Source: Bryopsis sp. KO-2023
Taxonomy: Eukaryota > Chlorophyta > Ulvophyceae > Bryopsidales > Bryopsidaceae
Assembly: GCA_030272585.1 (NCBI GenBank)
Contig: BSYQ01000009.1
Location: forward strand, 3,286,001-3,350,000
Reading direction: 5' to 3'
Length of the DNA stretch: 64,000 nt
The number at the start of each line of letters is the position of its first letter. Position 1 is the first letter of the stretch. The notes beneath the pieces were generated by a model that saw nothing but the letters and a program-made list of their open reading frames with translations, was not told where the DNA came from and searched no databases. A program made the position numbers and the translations under genes. This document shows, in pieces, positions 60,285-64,000 of the stretch.

Positions 60285-61178
60285 TGTACAGGTCAATACT
60301 CTCTGATCCCAAGTTTTGCGTTTCTTTGTTAGATCTTCTCTCCCTGCCTCCGGCCGCAGGTATTAATTAATCCTCTAATCTTTCGCGCCTAATAAAAAAA
60401 AACCTTTCACAAGACTCCTGGACGAGTTGCGTGGACGAAAAGATACCACAGCCAGAATCCGAAAAGGGGAAGGATGAGTTTGTGCCTGGCGGTGTATCGA
60501 GATATGGTCTTTGGCGAGGGTGAGGATATTTCGTCGTCCAGGCCTAAATATGTGTGCACGTCGACCATGCGATAATTGATGGTGTCGCGAAGGGAACAGC
60601 GCAGTGGGAAGTGCTCAGCCCCAGAGGCTCGCAGTGTGGCGAAAGGGTTGGTACAAGGGGATGAATACTCTTCCGCTCCGGACAGAACAACACGTGGAGC
60701 CCAGTCATAGATTCTACACTTTTCTGTCCACGCAAATCTGGGGACCTGTCAACCTTAACCATGTATTAAGTACTGGCGTGTGAGTAGGAGGTTTGGGAAG
60801 TTTTACCTCCGCCAGTACAACCGCTCCCCCCGCTTCTGGATTTCGCTCGATCGCCGCCGCCTGCTGAAGGATGCGCAGCGCGTCTCGTTGTTAAAAATCC
60901 TTCACCGAGCAGCAGCGCGGATTCGCATCCCCGCGTGGCCCTTTCGAAGCGTCGCGCAGTCGCCCTCTTTGGGGGGGGCATCAGGTGGCCCCTTCTTTTG
61001 ACAGGAGGCGTTTGAACTGTAGAACGCAGATGGGGCCGCTCTCGCTTCGCATAATGATCGCATTATAGTGAAACGAACTCGAAACATTCCGTATCCTGCT
61101 TGCTGGGCGAAACGCAAAACGCATGCAACGATTCATCCACGCCCAATATTTGCCCAACTTTCTGTTGTTTTTTTGGAC
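60285..61178. promoter_or_regulatory. Divergent intergenic region, SPS-like / SET protein
   Basis: 894 bases between opposite start codons, with a GC-rich part (about 60800-61060). No coding support and no clear core promoter motif. Confidence 0.4.
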
Positions 61179-64000
61179 ATGGCCTCTGAATGTGATGGGC
61201 ATTCGGAAACGAAAGAAGGGGCAGCCGTACTCTTGTCGGCCCTCGGGATGTCGGAATCGAGCGGCGCAGACGAATCACTCGCGCAGCGATTGGTCAGGGC
61301 TAGAGCGGCGTGCTTGAACGATGTGAGCTTTTGAGGCAGCCACCAAACTAGCCAAGGGAACACATACTGGATCGGATCTATGAACGTGTCGAATTTGAAA
61401 TTTCAAGTTGCCAGCTGATTCACCTCCATTGGATCCTCATACCATCAATACCATACATACATACATGAAGGGGATTGATGGGATCATGAGCCAATTTTGG
61501 CTGGAAGATCCTCAACATCATTGCTCTGAAATCTCTCCTTGTGTTGCACATATATCCATGGAATATCTCTGGAGTGTCCCAAACCCCACCATCGAAGCTT
61601 CGAATCAATTTGGTTTCATTCTTGTAGATGGAGGTGTATTTCTTGGACGACCCCTGCACTTTGCGAGCTCCGTTGAATCCTCGAAACGAGGCAGCTTCTC
61701 TATCCATTCTGCTTGAAGATCAAGCAAAGAAATCCACGGAAGGTAAAAGTAATGACTGTCTTGTCTTTCTGCTTAAGAAATTGTTAAAAAAAACAATCTC
61801 CATGGGCAAGACCGGTGATGATGTCGGAGAGGCTGCCAGATTTCTTGTCAGTTCACCTGTCTCTTTTCATGAGGTCCTGTTGGTTTTTGAGACGGTGGGC
61901 TTGTGTTCAGGTGAGGGTATTTCAGAGGAGGTGATGGAGTGCTTGCATAACTATGAGCAGATGATTGATTCAAGTACAGCAATTTGTGGAGTCAAATCTT
62001 TCGGAAAAGATTCTGCAGAGGGAGAGCTTCGAAAGTAAATGATAACTAAGCCCCACACAAGCCGTTGTAGACTTGATCAATGCAACAGGTTTTCTGGATT
62101 TCTTATGATGTAAAAGTTACCCCATGAATATTGCGTTGAGTAGGAATCTGCATCGCATCGCATGGTCTTGAGTTTGGAAGGGCTTTTGGAAATGCCGCCA
62201 GTGTAATCATAATTTTTTTTTCCCTTTAAGGTGGTGCCTTGACAAGGGTGCTTCTATGTCCCTCTGCCCTGCTACTTTTACCTCAAGCAGTGGAGGGCTT
62301 GTCAGGGGTTTGATGGCTGAAAACGACCTGGAGCCTGGTGAATGTGTAATTTCCATCAAAGAAGATATGCTAATCAGCACACAGACTGCAACTACATCCG
62401 ACCTGGTAAAAGAGAATGCTGGATTGTTGCGATAAAAGGACACTTTTTATAAAAAATGTTGTGGAATTAGCTGGATGAATATTGTTGGTATCGTTCTGTG
62501 CTTCACAGGGGATGGCTTTAGATGCCATGGGAGTGAAAGACGATGGTCAAAAGGCGGTGATCTGGACAATGGTGGATAGGGTTGATAAGGATTCAGAGCA
62601 CACACCCTTTTGGGGGGCCTTGCCCAACAATATCGAATCAGGTACCCCCCCCCCCCCGGGAATCAGAGGTTTGATGCAAGGATCCTTGCAACCGCATCAC
62701 CCATGTCTGAAGAGTGGTCCGTGAATAGGTCTGGTATGACATAGTAATTTTCAAAGGTGTTGTAGCGGTCCTATTGCAGGTTTGAGTTATGATGACGAGG
62801 ATTTGGAAATGCTTAAAGGGACCCCAGCTTTTGATGAATTGAAATGTGCTAAAGAGGTGGGGCTCTCTTAACTGGTGCGTACCGGGTTCCACTCATTTCG
62901 CAGCACACATTCGAAATTGGTTGCATTCCTCCCCCCCACACATTTGTCAGTTCAATCACACTCCCGAACCTCCATGGCCCTTGCACCTTTGTGTGTTTTT
63001 TTCTGTTGATTTGGTTATTGCATCATTTGGTGGTGACACAATGATTTTCTGCATATGGCAAACCCGAAACAGGGATTCCAGCAACTCCCTCATTTCTATC
63101 TGTTCTTTTTTTCTGAATTTGTTTTCTGATCGAATAATTGTACCATTGATTTTATGCGTTTCATGTCATCCCTCAGCATATCAGAGAGAGCTATGCTGCA
63201 ATAGTAGACTTGCTCAACGCACTGGTGGCCACTTACCCTGAAGACTTGACATCAGAACAATTCTCCTGGGAATCCTATCTGTGGGCAACACAGTTGTGGT
63301 ACGCATATGCCATGGAGGTACAAACCAACCCAGTCTTGTTTAATAGAATCCTGGATGTTCTGGTTCGATGACTATTTGAAATTGAAGAATCGTGTGGTGT
63401 TTTTTTTGTACATTTGTGGATTTGATGGGGTTTGAGACGTGGTCTGTCTGTGTGTTTAATCACCAGGTCGAGTTCCTGGATGGGGAGATTCGAAGCTGTC
63501 TAGTGCCTTATGCGACGCTGATGAACCACTCAATATATCCACATGTCGTGCAGTATGGAAAAATCGATCTCGCGACGAAGTCCCTCAGGTTGGGCATGTA
63601 TTTTCTGTATGATGGCTGTGTTGGCATGTCTGTCAAAAATCAACATTGAGATCAAGTCCCTTGCAAAATCGTGGGGTGGACTTTACCGCTTACCGATCAG
63701 TTGTTCCATGCAGGTTGAGGAATTTCCGGCGCTGCAAAAGAGCAGAGGAGTGCTTTCTATCGTACGGACCACTTCCCAACATCAAGCTTCTGGTCTATTA
63801 TGGATTCGCAATCCGATCCAATCCATACGATGTGCTGGAAATAGACCTCCCTGTGAGCGAATCCTCCAATCTTGTTTTGCCTGTGGTGTCTGGGTTCCGG
63901 GTTCTGTATCATTTTGGGGTTTCACATGCGTATGTATATGTTTCCTGTCAGGACTTGGAGCAGCTATATCCTCAATACTGGTATCAGTTTTTTTGGGGGC
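61179..64000 (+). CDS. SET-domain protein lysine methyltransferase, SETD3/LSMT-like (partial, runs off window)
   Basis: Exons: 61179-61322, 61628-62034, 62231-62405, 62509-62641, 62780-62856, 63177-63317, 63467-63588, 63714-63852, 63952-64000 (continues). The split SET domain begins WCLDKGASMSL ... GGLVRGLMAENDLEPGECVI and ends with the cofactor/active-site blocks LVPYATLMNHSIYPHV (the NHS motif) and ECFLSYGPLPNIKLLVYYGF (the catalytic Tyr region). Members methylate lysine or histidine in Rubisco, other plastid proteins, histones or actin; a C-terminal substrate-binding domain presumably follows beyond the window. The N-terminal 180 residues, helical and rich in Glu, Lys and Leu, are not recognised. 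In exon 2 two intron-like stretches (from 61743 and 61911) remain in frame and are read as coding. Confidence 0.85.

Overview
Eukaryotic nuclear DNA, most likely from a green-lineage alga and probably a streptophyte. All the larger genes are split by many short introns with GT-AG ends (two have GC-AG ends). The clearest gene products are green-plant types: sucrose-phosphate synthase, plant-type fatty acid amide hydrolase, D-cysteine desulfhydrase/ACC deaminase, FGAM synthase with a transit-like N-terminus, mitoribosomal mS33 and a SETD3/LSMT-like SET protein. A temptin/DBH-like copper monooxygenase argues against a land plant. The species is inference. Exon boundaries were built by eye from splice sites, reading-frame phase and family similarity, with no RNA evidence.

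Layout. 0.2-4.05 kb and 22.6-26.4 kb (reversed) are two arms of a diverged inverted duplication. Each arm carries an intact 9-exon gene for an unknown membrane-anchored coiled-coil protein (265 and 264 aa), a downstream minisatellite, a 53-nt tRNA-like hairpin element at its inner end and a B-box-like hairpin near its outer end. The 18.6 kb spacer holds a temptin-domain/DBH-like copper monooxygenase (-), a secreted Cys-rich protein (+), a possible small gene (-), an ACC deaminase/D-cysteine desulfhydrase (-) and a bicupin (+). Right of the duplication lie a secreted GMC oxidoreductase (-), FAAH (+), a 22-exon FGAM synthase (-), acylphosphatase (-), mS33 (+), a single-exon coiled-coil protein (-), a sucrose-phosphate-synthase-like protein (-) and a SET-domain methyltransferase (+, cut by the window end).

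Organisation. Five gene pairs are head-to-head with 0.2-1.5 kb between start codons (monooxygenase/Cys-rich, ACC deaminase/cupin, GMC/FAAH, acylphosphatase/mS33, SPS/SET), so shared promoters are likely. Genes encode primary metabolism (purines, sucrose, sulfur amino acids, lipid amides), mitochondrial translation and secreted proteins; they do not form one pathway.

Most unusual: the inverted duplication with its unknown gene and tRNA-like elements, and an SPS homologue in which several glycosyltransferase active-site motifs are altered.
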